NCBI RefSeq assembly: GCF_013363995.1
Contig: NZ_JABWGO010000001.1
Location: 1,993,222-2,057,221, forward strand
Length of the DNA stretch: 64,000 bases
Reading direction: 5' to 3'
Origin: Nonomuraea rhodomycinica
GTDB lineage: Bacteria; Actinomycetota; Actinomycetes; Streptosporangiales; Streptosporangiaceae
Of this stretch, positions 36,322 through 46,859 are shown in pieces (position 1 is the first letter of the stretch; every line of letters begins with the position of its first letter). The translations under genes and the position numbers were made by a program. The notes under the pieces were generated by a model that saw nothing but the letters and a program-made list of their open reading frames with translations, searched no databases and was not told where the DNA came from.

Positions 36322-37026
36322 ATGACAGCCAGCCGAACCGCGAGAGAACGCGTCCGCGCCGAGCTGACGAGGGAGATCGTAGAGATCGCCCGCAGACAGC
36401 TCGCCACCGAGGGGGCCGGCGGCCTGTCCCTGCGCGCCGTGGCGCGCGAGATGGGGATGGTGTCCTCGGCGATCTACCGCTACTTCCCGAGCCGCGACGA
36501 CCTGCTCACCACGTTGATCATCGACGGCTACAACGCGCTGGGCGAGGCCGTGGAGCGCGCCGACGCCGCCGCCCCCGAGGACGACTTCCCGGGCCGGTGG
36601 GCGGCGCTGTGCCACGCCGTACGCGACTGGGCGCTCGCCCACCCCCACGAGTACGCGCTGCTGTACGGCTCGCCCGTGCCGGGCTACCAGGCGCCGCAGG
36701 ACACCATCGGGCCGAGGGTGCGCGACCTGACGGTGTTCGGCGCGATCCTGTCCGCCGCCCAGCGGGCCGGGGCGCTCACACCGCCCGCCACCCCCTTCGA
36801 GGCCGATCCGGCGCTCGCGGGCGAGGCGGAGGCGAGCCTGGCCGACCTCATGCCAGGGGTGCCCGGCGACGCGCTGCTGCGCGCCCTGTCGGCGTGGACG
36901 TCCCTGTACGGGTGGGTGAGCTTCGAGGTGTTCGGCCAGTTCAAGGGCGCCTTCGTGGACTTGCGGCCGGCGTTCGACCACTCGGTGAGGGCCCTGGGCG
37001 CGATGATCGGGCTCACCCGCGGCTGA
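36322..37026 (+). CDS. TetR-family regulator
   Basis: A 234-residue repressor. The helix-turn-helix (LSLRAVAREMGMVSSAIYRYFPSRDDLL, ~37-64, listed in parts) is standard, and the C-terminal domain has the WHG-like TetR_C pattern. It is divergent from the YrdB-epimerase-oxidoreductase operon with two operators between them, so it most likely represses that operon and itself. The ligand is unknown. Confidence 0.88.
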   Translation: MTASRTARERVRAELTREIVEIARRQLATEGAGGLSLRAVAREMGMVSSAIYRYFPSRDDLLTTLIIDGYNALGEAVERADAAAPEDDFPGRWAALCHAVRDWALAHPHEYALLYGSPVPGYQAPQDTIGPRVRDLTVFGAILSAAQRAGALTPPATPFEADPALAGEAEASLADLMPGVPGDALLRALSAWTSLYGWVSFEVFGQFKGAFVDLRPAFDHSVRALGAMIGLTRG

Positions 37027-37037
37027 CCCCGGAGACG

Positions 37038-37081
37038 ACTCGACCGCGCCTCCCCCGGGGTCGCGGGGAGCGCGGTCGAGT
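37038..37081. terminator. Long hairpin between tetR and leuA
   Basis: ACTCGACCGCGC (37038-37049) pairs with GCGCGGTCGAGT (37070-37081), extended inward by TCCCC/GGGGA with one bulged base. The 17-bp stem lies between convergent stops and is a likely bidirectional terminator. Confidence 0.65.
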
Positions 37082-37132
37082 GGCTCCGGGCCCGGCAGGT
37101 CGTGCCGGGGCCCGGACGCCGGGCCCGCCGGG

Positions 37133-38955
<1,823 letters not shown>

Positions 38956-39014
38956 GTCAAGCACGCTACCAGACGTCTCGCCGTGCACCGTCCCGCGTCT
39001 CGGATGCTGAGATG

Positions 39015-39776
39015 TCAGGGAACGAGGACGGACAGGCAGGTGACGCAGCCCTCCAGCTTCTCGAACTCCGAGATGTCCACGGTCGTCACGTCGAGTCCGC
39101 GCCGCACCAGCAGGTCGGCGGTGCGCGGCGCGGAGGCGGCCATGAGGACGCGGTCGCCGCCGAGCAGGACGACGTGGGCGCCGGACTCCTCCTCGGGTTC
39201 GAGCAGGCCCGCGGGCTCGGGCAGGGCGGCGAGGCCGAGGCGGGCGGGGTCGCCGATGAGGGTGCCGTCGGGCAGCGCGGTGACGGCGGACTTGAGGTGC
39301 AGCACGCCGTCGAGGTCCACCGGCCGCACCTTCCGTTCGGGCAGCAGCGCGGCGAGCTGGGCGATGCCCTCGTCGTTGGTCCGCGACGAGCGGCCGACGT
39401 ACACGGTGCGGCCCACCTGGAGGACGTCGCCGCCGTCCAGCGTGCCGGGGCGGGTGACGCGCACGGCGCTGAGGCCGAGTCCCCGCACCGCCTCCTCCAC
39501 CGCGGCCACCTCCGGCCGCCGCTCGGGGGCGCCCGGCCGGGTCAGCACGGCCAGCCGCCCGCAGACCACGACGGTGTCCTCGACGAACGGCGCGTCGGGC
39601 AGGTCGTCGGCCGGTTCGACGTGGACGGGCGTCCAGCCGGCGGCGGCGAGGGCGGCCACGTACGCCTCGTGCTGGACGAGGGCGCGCTCGGGGTCGACGG
39701 GTTCGCGCTCGATGTGGGTGACGAGCCCCTCGGCGATCCGGGGCCCGGGCTTCCTTACCAGCGCAATACCAGACAT
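39015..39776 (-). CDS. ddaH: Dimethylarginine dimethylaminohydrolase
   Basis: A 253-residue DDAH-type enzyme that would hydrolyse N-omega-methylated arginines to citrulline and methylamines. The family features are DAPFVEDTVVV, GTLDGGDVLQVG, LHLKSAVTALPDGTLIG (active-site His) and the C-terminal catalytic Cys in EGCVTCLSV. It is a different subfamily from the rocD-linked homologue at 27063. It lies alone between leuA and the DUF2630 gene, which is divergent. Confidence 0.88.
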   Translation of the reverse strand: MSGIALVRKPGPRIAEGLVTHIEREPVDPERALVQHEAYVAALAAAGWTPVHVEPADDLPDAPFVEDTVVVCGRLAVLTRPGAPERRPEVAAVEEAVRGLGLSAVRVTRPGTLDGGDVLQVGRTVYVGRSSRTNDEGIAQLAALLPERKVRPVDLDGVLHLKSAVTALPDGTLIGDPARLGLAALPEPAGLLEPEEESGAHVVLLGGDRVLMAASAPRTADLLVRRGLDVTTVDISEFEKLEGCVTCLSVLVP

Positions 39777-39814
39777 AGGGCGCTTTCTATCACGTACTCA
39801 GTAGAGTCTCCGAC

Positions 39815-40060
39815 ATGCGTGACGACGAGATTCTGAGCCGGATCAGCGCCCTCGTGACCGAGGAGCACGAGCTGCGCGGCAAGCTGTCGGCGGGCGAGGT
39901 CACCTCCGAGGAGGAGAACGCCCGCGTCAAGGAGCTGGAGGTCGCCCTGGACCAGTGCTGGGACCTGCTGAGGCAGCGCCGCGCCCGCCGCGGCGCCGGC
40001 GAGGACCCGGACGCCGCCAACGCCCGCCCGGCCTCGGAGGTCGAGGGCTACCGCCAGTAG
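39815..40060 (+). CDS. DUF2630 family protein
   Basis: An 81-residue acidic protein with the DUF2630 pattern: ILSRISALVTEEHELR, then LEVALDQCWDLLRQRRARR. It is mostly helical and probably cytoplasmic. Its role is unknown. It is widespread in actinobacteria. It is divergent from ddaH with 38 bases between starts. Confidence 0.85.
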   Translation: MRDDEILSRISALVTEEHELRGKLSAGEVTSEEENARVKELEVALDQCWDLLRQRRARRGAGEDPDAANARPASEVEGYRQ

Positions 40061-40111
40061 GAAGCCCCTGCTCACCGGCGTGGTGGGAGGGGGCCGTCCG
40101 TCACGTGCGTG

Positions 40112-40140
40112 TTGCCCCGATGTTAAGCGTGCGTTAGATA
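40112..40140 (+). promoter_or_regulatory. Candidate promoter of the MHS transporter gene
   Basis: TTGCCC (40112-40117), 17-base spacer, TAGATA (40135-40140), a reasonable housekeeping-type promoter about 80 bases upstream of the GTG start, leaving a leader of ~70 bases with AGGAGG at 40206-40211. Confidence 0.45.
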
Positions 40141-40218
40141 TCGGCCTCCTCCCCTTGTTCGAACAACCTTCTGCGGCGAGGCTCTGGCCTGCAACTACTC
40201 CCCCCAGGAGGTACACCA

Positions 40219-41544
40219 GTGAGCACACCCAAGGTGCCGTGGAAGGCGGTCGTCGGCGGCTCCATCGGCAATCTGGTCGAGTGGTACGACTGGTTTGTCT
40301 ACAGCAGCTTCGCGATCTACTTCGCCGCCTCCTTCTTCCCTGACGGCGACGCGACGGCGCAGCTGCTCAACACCGCCGGCATCTTCGCCGTGGGCTTCTT
40401 CATGCGGCCCGTCGGCGGCTGGCTGCTCGGCCGTTACGCCGACCGGAAGGGCCGCAAGGCAGCGCTCACGCTCACGGTCACCCTGATGTCGGCCAGCGCC
40501 CTGCTGATCGCCATCGCCCCGACGTACGAGGCGGTCGGCTTCCTCGGCGCCGTCGTCCTGCTGATCGCGCGCCTCCTGCAGGGTCTGTCGGTCGGCGGCG
40601 AGTACGCCGCCAGCGCCACCTACCTCACCGAGGCCACGCCTCCCGGCAAGCGCGGTCTGGCCTCCAGCTTCCAGTACGTCTCGATGACGGCCGGCCAGCT
40701 CGTCGGCCTGGGCCTGCAGATCATCCTGCAGAACACCATGTCGGACGAGGTCCTCAAGTCCTACGGCTGGCGCATCCCGTTCGTCATCGGCGCGCTCGGC
40801 GCGGCGGTGGTGTTCTACCTGCGGCGCAACCTCCTGGAGACCGAGGCGTACGACGAGGAGGAGCGCGAGGTCGAGGGCGGCAACAAGAACCGCGGCACCA
40901 TCAAGGCCCTGATGGCGCACAAGAAGGAGGCGCTGCTCGTCATCGCCCTCACCATGGGCGGCACGGTCGCGTACTACACCTACACGACCTACATGACGAA
41001 GTACCTGGTCAACACCGCGCACCTGCCCAAGCAGACCGCCACGCTGATCAGCTTCTGCGCGCTGTTCGTCTTCATGCTCATCCAGCCGCTCGCCGGCTCG
41101 CTGTCGGACCGCATCGGCCGCCGGCCGCTGCTCATCACCTTCGGCATCGGCTCGCTGCTCGGCACCGTGCCCCTCATGACCGCGCTGGGCAGCGTGAACG
41201 GCTTCCTCGGCGGCTTCATCCTCTCGCTGGTCGGCCTGATCATCATCACCGGCTACACCTCGATCAACGCGGTGGTGAAGGCGGAGCTGTTCCCGACCAA
41301 CATCCGGGCGCTCGGCGTGGCCCTGCCGTACGCCATCGCCAACGCCCTGTTCGGCGGCACCGCCGAGTACGTGGCCCTGTGGTTCAAGTCCAGCGGCATC
41401 GAGTCCGGCTTCTACTGGTACGTCTCCGGTTGCGCCGCGGTGTCCCTGGCCGTGTACCTGACCATGCGCGAGACCCGCGACGCCGCCCTCAGCCGCTCCG
41501 AGCAGAAGGCCGGCGAAGCGGAATCGGTCCCGATTCGCCTCTAG
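40219..41544 (+). CDS. MHS-family (MFS) carboxylate-type symporter
   Basis: A 441-residue member of the metabolite:H+ symporter family (KgtP, ProP, CitA relatives). Signatures include NLVEWYDWFVYSSFAIYFA (~18-36), RPVGGWLLGRYADRKGRK (motif A, ~63-80) and LLQGLSVGGEYAASATYLTE. Twelve helices are expected. The family imports dicarboxylates, citrate, 2-oxoglutarate, proline or betaine. The following two-component system and TAXI protein suggest a carboxylate. GTG 40219 has AGGAGG 7 bases upstream. Confidence 0.88.
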   Translation: MSTPKVPWKAVVGGSIGNLVEWYDWFVYSSFAIYFAASFFPDGDATAQLLNTAGIFAVGFFMRPVGGWLLGRYADRKGRKAALTLTVTLMSASALLIAIAPTYEAVGFLGAVVLLIARLLQGLSVGGEYAASATYLTEATPPGKRGLASSFQYVSMTAGQLVGLGLQIILQNTMSDEVLKSYGWRIPFVIGALGAAVVFYLRRNLLETEAYDEEEREVEGGNKNRGTIKALMAHKKEALLVIALTMGGTVAYYTYTTYMTKYLVNTAHLPKQTATLISFCALFVFMLIQPLAGSLSDRIGRRPLLITFGIGSLLGTVPLMTALGSVNGFLGGFILSLVGLIIITGYTSINAVVKAELFPTNIRALGVALPYAIANALFGGTAEYVALWFKSSGIESGFYWYVSGCAAVSLAVYLTMRETRDAALSRSEQKAGEAESVPIRL

Positions 41545-41554
41545 TCTGGGCGAC

Positions 41555-42220
41555 ATGCGAGTTCTCCTGGTCGAAGACGACGATCGGCTCGCCTCCGCGC
41601 TCACCACGGCCCTCGCCCGCCACGGCCACCAGGTCGCGCGGGCGGGGCTGGCAGTCGACGCCCTCCGCCTCGCGGGGGGCGTCGACTTCGTCCTGCTGGA
41701 TCTGGGCCTGCCCGACATGGACGGTCTCGACGTGCTGCGCCGCCTGCGCCGCGTGTCGGCGGTCCCGGTGATCGTGGTCACCGCCCGGACCGAGGAGCGC
41801 GAGGTGCTGCGCGGGCTGCGCTCGGGCGCCGACGACTACCTGGTCAAGCCGTTCCGCACGGTGGAGCTGATGGCCAGGATGGAGGCCGTCGTGCGGCGCG
41901 GCACCCGGCCGATGCCCGACCGCGGGCAGGTGGTGAGCGTCGGCGACGTCCGCATCGACCTCGTCGCCCGCCAGGTCACCGTGGCGGGGGCGGCGGTGAC
42001 CCTGACCCGGCGCGAGTTCGACGTGCTGGCCCTGCTGGCCCGCGAGCCGGGCGTGGTGCGCAGCCGCGAGGAGATCCTCGACGAGGTCTGGGGCGATCCG
42101 CTGCTGTCGGCGTCGCGCTCGCTCGACGTCCACGTCGCGGGCCTGCGCTCGAAGACCGGCCGGCCCGGCCTGGTCGAGACGCTGCGCGGCACGGGTTACC
42201 GCCTGGGCTCCGGCACGTGA
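41555..42220 (+). CDS. OmpR-family response regulator
   Basis: A 221-residue regulator. The receiver domain has acidic residues VEDDD, phosphoacceptor D49 (LLDLGLPDMDG), T in VVTAR and K in VKPFRT. The C-terminal winged helix (~135-221, LTRREFDVLALLAREPG...VRGTGYRL-type) binds DNA. It starts 10 bases after the transporter gene and overlaps the kinase gene by 4 bases, so the three are likely one operon. Confidence 0.92.
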   Translation: MRVLLVEDDDRLASALTTALARHGHQVARAGLAVDALRLAGGVDFVLLDLGLPDMDGLDVLRRLRRVSAVPVIVVTARTEEREVLRGLRSGADDYLVKPFRTVELMARMEAVVRRGTRPMPDRGQVVSVGDVRIDLVARQVTVAGAAVTLTRREFDVLALLAREPGVVRSREEILDEVWGDPLLSASRSLDVHVAGLRSKTGRPGLVETLRGTGYRLGSGT

Positions 42221-43554
42221 ACTCCCGCCTGGTGATCACGTTCACCACGCTGATCGCGATCCTCATCACGGCGCTGGCCGTGCCCCTGGCCCTCTCCTAC
42301 GCCTCCCACCGCACCAACCGGCTGCTGCTGGACCGCCGCGCCGACGCCACCCGCTTCGCGGAGCTGGCCGACCAGGCGGCCCGCGAGGGCGACCACACGA
42401 GCCTGACCTCCGAGGTGGTCCGCTACGCCGAGCTGTACGGCGCGGCCGTGCGGGTGCGCGACCGGGGCGGTCGCGTGCTCGTCACGGCCGGCCGGTTCGA
42501 GGCCGACGACACCGAGCCCACCCGGCTCGCGCTGTCCGGCCGCACCACCGAGGACCTGCCCATGGTCGACCCGTTCGGCCCGGCCACCGTGCTGCTGGCC
42601 GAGCCGGCCGGCCGCGACGCCCAGCTCTCGGGCGCGGTGCTCATCCAGGCCCGCACCGACCAGGCCCGGCTGGACGTCGGGATGGTGTGGGGCGCGCTGG
42701 CGCTCGGGTCGCTGATCGCGCTGGCCTACGGCGTGCTGGCGGCGCGCCGGCTGGCCCGCTGGATCCTGCGGCCGGTCACCGAGCTGGACCGCACGACGCG
42801 GGCCATCGCCGAGGGCCATCTGGACGCCCGCGCCCATCCCGGCGTCGGCCCCACGGAGCTGCGGCGGCTGGAGGAGCGGTTCAACGCGATGGCCGACGCC
42901 CTGTCGGGGGCGATGGAGCGGCAGCGGGCCTTCGTCGCCGACGCCTCCCACGAGCTGCGCACGCCGCTGACCGTGCTCGGGCTGCGGCTGGAGAACCTGG
43001 AGCCGCACCTGCGCGACGAGGGCTCGGCCGAGTTCGAGGAGGCCATGGCCGAGCTGGACCGGCTGGCCGTGCTGGTCGAGGACCTGCTGGCGCTGGCCCG
43101 GGTGGAGGCGGGCGCGATCGCCGACGACAAGGAGGTCGAGCTGGCGCCCCGGCTCGGGGTGTGGCGCGAGGTGTACGCGGCCAAGGACATCACCCTCGAC
43201 ATGGACGTACCGGAGATGTCGGTCGTGCCGGAGGCGGCGGCGAGGATCGCCGACATCGCCCTCGACAACGCCCAGAAGTTCGTGCCGCCGGGCGGCAAGG
43301 TCACGGTCAGCCTGCACGACGGGGTGCTGCGCGTCGCCGACGACGGGCCGGGGCTCGCCGAGGAGGAGCGGGCCGACGCGCTCGGCCGCTTCTGGCGCTC
43401 GGTCAGCCACGCCAACGTGCCGGGCAGCGGGCTCGGGCTGGCGATCGCCGCCGAGTTGGCCAAGGCGTGCGGGGCGACGCTGTCGCTGCTGTCGGCCGAC
43501 CCCCACGGCCTGGTGGTGGAGCTGCGCCTGCCCGAGCAGTACGCGGGTGACTGA
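42217..43554 (+). CDS. Sensor histidine kinase
   Basis: A 445-residue membrane kinase. Helix 1 (~5-27), an extracellular sensor region (~30-150), helix 2 (~155-178), HAMP (~180-230), H-box FVADASHELRTPLTVL (H245), N-box DNAQKF and G-boxes DDGPGL and GSGLGLAI. GTG start in a 4-base overlap (GTGA) with the response regulator. The TctD/TctE-like layout next to an MHS transporter and a TAXI binding protein suggests sensing of an external carboxylate. Confidence 0.9.
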   Translation: MNSRLVITFTTLIAILITALAVPLALSYASHRTNRLLLDRRADATRFAELADQAAREGDHTSLTSEVVRYAELYGAAVRVRDRGGRVLVTAGRFEADDTEPTRLALSGRTTEDLPMVDPFGPATVLLAEPAGRDAQLSGAVLIQARTDQARLDVGMVWGALALGSLIALAYGVLAARRLARWILRPVTELDRTTRAIAEGHLDARAHPGVGPTELRRLEERFNAMADALSGAMERQRAFVADASHELRTPLTVLGLRLENLEPHLRDEGSAEFEEAMAELDRLAVLVEDLLALARVEAGAIADDKEVELAPRLGVWREVYAAKDITLDMDVPEMSVVPEAAARIADIALDNAQKFVPPGGKVTVSLHDGVLRVADDGPGLAEEERADALGRFWRSVSHANVPGSGLGLAIAAELAKACGATLSLLSADPHGLVVELRLPEQYAGD

Positions 43555-43573
43555 GCGCCCAGCCGTGGCCCGG

Positions 43574-44479
43574 TCAGCCGTAGACCGAGCGGTAGTAGCG
43601 GGCCGCGCCCGGGTGGAGCGGGACGATGCCGGTCCCGATGGCGTACCTCTTGTCCAGCCGCCCCCCGGGCGCCGAGGGGGCCTGGAGCCGGTCGCGGGCG
43701 CGGAAGAGCGTCTCCGTGACGGTGTAGGCGGCGTCCTCGGCCAGGTCGCGGCGGCACATCAGGTAGCTCGGGGTGCCGACGGTCGGCACGGGCAGCGTCC
43801 CCGCGTACACGCCGGCCGGGACGTCCGCCGGTTCGTAGACCGGCCCGTACGTGCGGCGCAGCACCGGCACCAGCGACTCCAGCGGGACCAGTCTGATGCC
43901 CTCGGTCGCGGCGAGCGCCGGGGTCGGGACGCCGCCCGACCAGAAGAACGCGTCGACGTCCCCCTCGCGCAGCGCCAGGATGGAGGCGTCCAGCCCGAGC
44001 CGGAGCGTCCCTGTGCTGGGCAGGCCCGCCGCCGACAGCACGCGCGCGGCCGTCACCGCGGTGCCCGACCCCTCCGCGCCGATGGACACGACCCGTCTGG
44101 CCAGGTCCTTCGGCTCGAAGATCGCCGAGTCGTGGCGGACGACCAGGTGGACGTAGTTCATGTACATCCGGGCCAGCGCCGAGACGGGCTGGTGGCGTAC
44201 CCGCACCGCGTCGTCGGCGCTGTCGGCCAGCGAGAAGCCGACGTCGGCGCGGCCGTCGGCGAGCATCAGGAGGTTTTGCACGCTGGCCGCCGTCTTGATG
44301 ACCTGCACCGCGACGCCGTCGTGCCGCAGCTCGGCCGCGAACCGGTCGCCGAGCACCTCGTACGGACCGCCCGCGAGCCCGGTCGCCAGCCGGATCGTGT
44401 GCTCCCCGTCCTCGGCGGGCGCGCAGCCGGTCGCCGCGAGCGCGGTGAGCGCCAGGAAGGCGCGGCGGGACATCGGCAC
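43574..44479 (-). CDS. TAXI-family TRAP-type solute-binding lipoprotein
   Basis: A 301-residue extracytoplasmic binding protein of the TRAP-associated TAXI family. The N-terminus has twin Arg (SRRAFLAL) and a lipobox (AATGC), so Tat-assisted export and lipidation are possible. Typical TAXI pieces are RLATGLAGGPYEVLGDRFAAEL, ADVGFSLADSADDAV and RVVSIGAEGSGTAVTA. No TRAP membrane subunits are nearby. It may instead present ligand to the histidine kinase, as is proposed for some orphan binding proteins. Confidence 0.82.
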   Translation of the reverse strand: MPMSRRAFLALTALAATGCAPAEDGEHTIRLATGLAGGPYEVLGDRFAAELRHDGVAVQVIKTAASVQNLLMLADGRADVGFSLADSADDAVRVRHQPVSALARMYMNYVHLVVRHDSAIFEPKDLARRVVSIGAEGSGTAVTAARVLSAAGLPSTGTLRLGLDASILALREGDVDAFFWSGGVPTPALAATEGIRLVPLESLVPVLRRTYGPVYEPADVPAGVYAGTLPVPTVGTPSYLMCRRDLAEDAAYTVTETLFRARDRLQAPSAPGGRLDKRYAIGTGIVPLHPGAARYYRSVYG

Positions 44480-44505
44480 GATCTCACGCTATCGAATCGC
44501 GCAGA

Positions 44506-45240
44506 ATGAGAGATATGACCCAACGGGACGCACTTCTCCGGATCGCTCCGGAGCTGAGGATGTTCCTGCCCGTGAGCCGCCGCCAGGAGTGGCAGCGGGT
44601 GGCTCCGGACGGCAGCTCCACCCTCGGGCACCACGTCGAGTCGGTCGGCATCCCCCTGACCGAGGTCGGCCCCATGACCGTCGACGGCCGCGGCGTGAGC
44701 CCCTCCCACCAGCTCGCCGCCGGCGAGGTCGTCGAGGTCGGCCCGGTGCCGCGCCCCCAGCAGCTCCCCCGCGAGCCGCGGTTCCTGCTGGACGTCCACC
44801 TCGGCACGCTGGCGCGGCGGCTGCGGCTGCTCGGCATCGACGCGGCCTACCACAACGACATGGACGACCCGGCGCTCGTCGTCCAGGCCAACGAGGAGCG
44901 GCGGGTGCTGCTCACCCAGGACCGCGGCCTGCTGCGCCGCCGCGCCCTGTGGCTCGGCGCGTACGTGCGCGGCTCGCGGCCCCAGGACCAGCTCCGCGAC
45001 CTGATGGAGCGCTTCGCGCCGCCCCTGCGGCCGTGGACGCGCTGCACCGCCTGCAACGGCGAGCTGACCGCCGCCGACAAGGAGGCGGTCGCCGCGCGCC
45101 TGGAGGCGGGGACGAGGCGCAGCTACGACGCGTACGGGCAGTGCCGGACGTGCGGCCAGGTGTACTGGCACGGCGCCCACAGCGGCCACCTGGAGGAGAT
45201 CGTCCGCACGGCGCGCGAGTGGGCGGGCAGCCTCTCCTGA
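44506..45240 (+). CDS. Mut7-C RNase domain protein
   Basis: A 244-residue protein with an N-terminal ubiquitin-like Mut7-C domain (~1-85) and a C-terminal Mut7-C RNase (PIN-like) domain. The nuclease-like region has acidic FLLDVHLGTLARRLRLLGID, YHNDMDDPALV and VLLTQDRGLLRRR, followed by a zinc ribbon with CTAC and CRTC. It may be a toxin-like or RNA-processing nuclease; its cellular role is not established. ATG 44506 or 44515 could be the start. Confidence 0.8.
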   Translation: MRDMTQRDALLRIAPELRMFLPVSRRQEWQRVAPDGSSTLGHHVESVGIPLTEVGPMTVDGRGVSPSHQLAAGEVVEVGPVPRPQQLPREPRFLLDVHLGTLARRLRLLGIDAAYHNDMDDPALVVQANEERRVLLTQDRGLLRRRALWLGAYVRGSRPQDQLRDLMERFAPPLRPWTRCTACNGELTAADKEAVAARLEAGTRRSYDAYGQCRTCGQVYWHGAHSGHLEEIVRTAREWAGSLS

Positions 45241-45315
45241 GACCCGCGGGCTGCCCCTGCCGGCCTCGCGGCAGCCTCTCCCGGCCTCGCGGGCAGCCTC
45301 GCCCGGCCTCGCCGG
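45229..45315 (+). repeat. Four ~22-nt repeats over the Mut7-C gene stop codon
   Basis: Units begin at 45229, 45251, 45272 and 45294; the best pair is CAGCCTCTCCCGGCCTCGCG (45272-) and CAGCCTCGCCCGGCCTCGCC (45294-). The first unit contains the gene's stop TGA (45238-45240). Outside the gene the copies are more alike than the first one. Confidence 0.7.
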
Positions 45316-45376
45316 CGCTCGGCGCATCTCCCGCATCGCCCTGGCCGGGGCGGCGTCGCCGTCCTAAGGTGGCGGT

Positions 45377-45859
45377 GTGGCCGATCCCCTTCAGCCGGGC
45401 ACCGTCGGACGCGGCAGGCGCGGGTACGCGCTGGCCGCCAGCGTGGCCGCGGCGCTGCTCGTGATCTGCGCCGTCCTGCCATGGGCCGGCATCGAGGCCA
45501 GGAGCGACGTCATCGGCGGCGGTCTCACCAGTGACGTGCGGGGCGTCGACGCCGGGCTCGGCGTCAGCACCCTCGTCGCGGGGCTGGTGGCGCTGGCGCT
45601 CGGGGTGGCGGGGCTGCTGGGCCGCCGCCCGTGGGTGGCCGCGCTCGCCGCGCTGCCGGGGGCGTTCGCGACCGTGCTGCTGGTGATGTTCGCGGCCGAC
45701 CCGGGCGGCGTGACCGGCCGGGTCTCGCTCGACCTGGGCGGGATGCTGTCGGTGGGGCCGGTCATCAGGTACGGGTGGTTCGCGGCGCTGGGCAGCTCGC
45801 TGGCGCTGGTCCTGTTCGCCGTGCTGACCGCCGCGCGCCGCTCCCCCGCGACCCGCTGA
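45377..45859 (+). CDS. Four-helix membrane protein
   Basis: A 160-residue protein with hydrophobic stretches ~18-36, ~60-80, ~86-106 and ~128-150 and no catalytic motifs. The start is GTG 45377. It is convergent with era. The family is not recognised; similar Ala/Leu-rich proteins of Trp-associated or DUF-type families are common in actinomycetes. Confidence 0.6.
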   Translation: MADPLQPGTVGRGRRGYALAASVAAALLVICAVLPWAGIEARSDVIGGGLTSDVRGVDAGLGVSTLVAGLVALALGVAGLLGRRPWVAALAALPGAFATVLLVMFAADPGGVTGRVSLDLGGMLSVGPVIRYGWFAALGSSLALVLFAVLTAARRSPATR

Positions 45860-45877
45860 CGGCGGCGCGAAGGCCCG

Positions 45878-45945
45878 CCGATCAGCCGCAGAGACCGATC
45901 ACTCGCAGGGGCCGATCGGTCGCAGAGGCCGATCAGTCGTAGAAG
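45878..45945 (-). repeat. Four 17-nt repeats over the era stop codon
   Basis: CCGATCAGCCGCAGAGA, CCGATCACTCGCAGGGG, CCGATCGGTCGCAGAGG and CCGATCAGTCGTAGAAG follow each other exactly from 45878. The last copy contains the era stop (45933-45935) and its final codons, so the array looks like duplications of the end of era extending into the gap before the convergent gene. Confidence 0.8.
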
Positions 45946-46859
45946 CCGAGCCGGCGCAACTGCTTGGGGTCGCGCTGCCAGTCCTTGGCGACGCTGATGC
46001 GCAGGTCGAGGTAGACCCGGGTGCCGAGCAGCGCCTCGATCTGCTTGCGGGCCCGCGTGCCCACGTCGCGCAGCCGCTCGCCCTTGTGCCCGATGACGAT
46101 GGCCTTCTGCGACGGCCGTTCGACGAACATGTGGGCGTAGATGTCGAGCAGGTCGTCGCGGCCCTCGCGCGGCAGCATCTCGTCGACCACCACGGCGATC
46201 GAGTGCGGCAGCTCGTCGCGGACGCCCTCCAGCGCCGCCTCCCTGATCAGCTCGCCCACCAGCACCTGCTCGGGCTCGTCGGTGAGCTGCCCGCCCTCGT
46301 AGAGCGGCGGCGACTCGGGCAGGTGCTCGATCAGCACGTCGCCCAGCACGTCGAGCTGGTCGCCCCGCTCGGCCGACACGGGCACGATCGCGGCGAACTC
46401 CGCGACCTGCGACACCGCCAGGAGCTGCTCGGCGATCTGCTCCTTGGTGGCCAGGTCGCACTTGGTGACCACGGCGACCACCGGGGTGCGCTTGACGGCG
46501 GCGAGCTTGTCGGCGATGAACCGGTCGCCCTTGCCGATCGGCTCGTTGGCCGGCACGCAGAACCCGATGACGTCGACCTCGGTCAGCGTGGACAGCACCA
46601 GGCTGTCGAGCCGCTCGCCGAGCAGGGTGCGCGGCCGGTGCAGCCCGGGGGTGTCGACGATGACGATCTGCGCGTCGGGCCGGTGGACGATGCCGCGGAT
46701 GACCCGGCGGGTGGTCTGCGGCTTGGACGAGGTGATCGCGACCTTCGTGCCCACCAGGGCGTTCATCAACGTGGACTTGCCGACGTTGGGCCTTCCCACG
46801 AAACAGGCGAATCCGGCGCGATGGTTGTCTGGCGAGGTCACTAGTGCATTGTCGCCCAT
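45933..46859 (-). CDS. era: GTPase Era
   Basis: Ribosome assembly GTPase that binds the 3' end of 16S rRNA. The 308 residues have G1 GRPNVGKST (22-30), G3 VDTPG, G4 TKCD and a C-terminal KH domain (~215-305, KAIVIGHKGERLRDVG). ATG 46859 overlaps the Nudix stop by one base. It is part of a run of conserved genes: nudix, CDA-like, lipoprotein, CorC, ybeY, phoH. Confidence 0.93.
   Translation of the reverse strand: MGDNALVTSPDNHRAGFACFVGRPNVGKSTLMNALVGTKVAITSSKPQTTRRVIRGIVHRPDAQIVIVDTPGLHRPRTLLGERLDSLVLSTLTEVDVIGFCVPANEPIGKGDRFIADKLAAVKRTPVVAVVTKCDLATKEQIAEQLLAVSQVAEFAAIVPVSAERGDQLDVLGDVLIEHLPESPPLYEGGQLTDEPEQVLVGELIREAALEGVRDELPHSIAVVVDEMLPREGRDDLLDIYAHMFVERPSQKAIVIGHKGERLRDVGTRARKQIEALLGTRVYLDLRISVAKDWQRDPKQLRRLGFYD

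Noticed and set aside
44266..45336. Antisense frame across the TAXI and Mut7-C genes
   Set aside because: Shadow of the real plus-strand Mut7-C gene; lacks motifs and a ribosome site.
45878..45945. CRISPR-like array
   Set aside because: Units are contiguous without spacers, are imperfect and include a gene stop codon; no cas genes are in the window.
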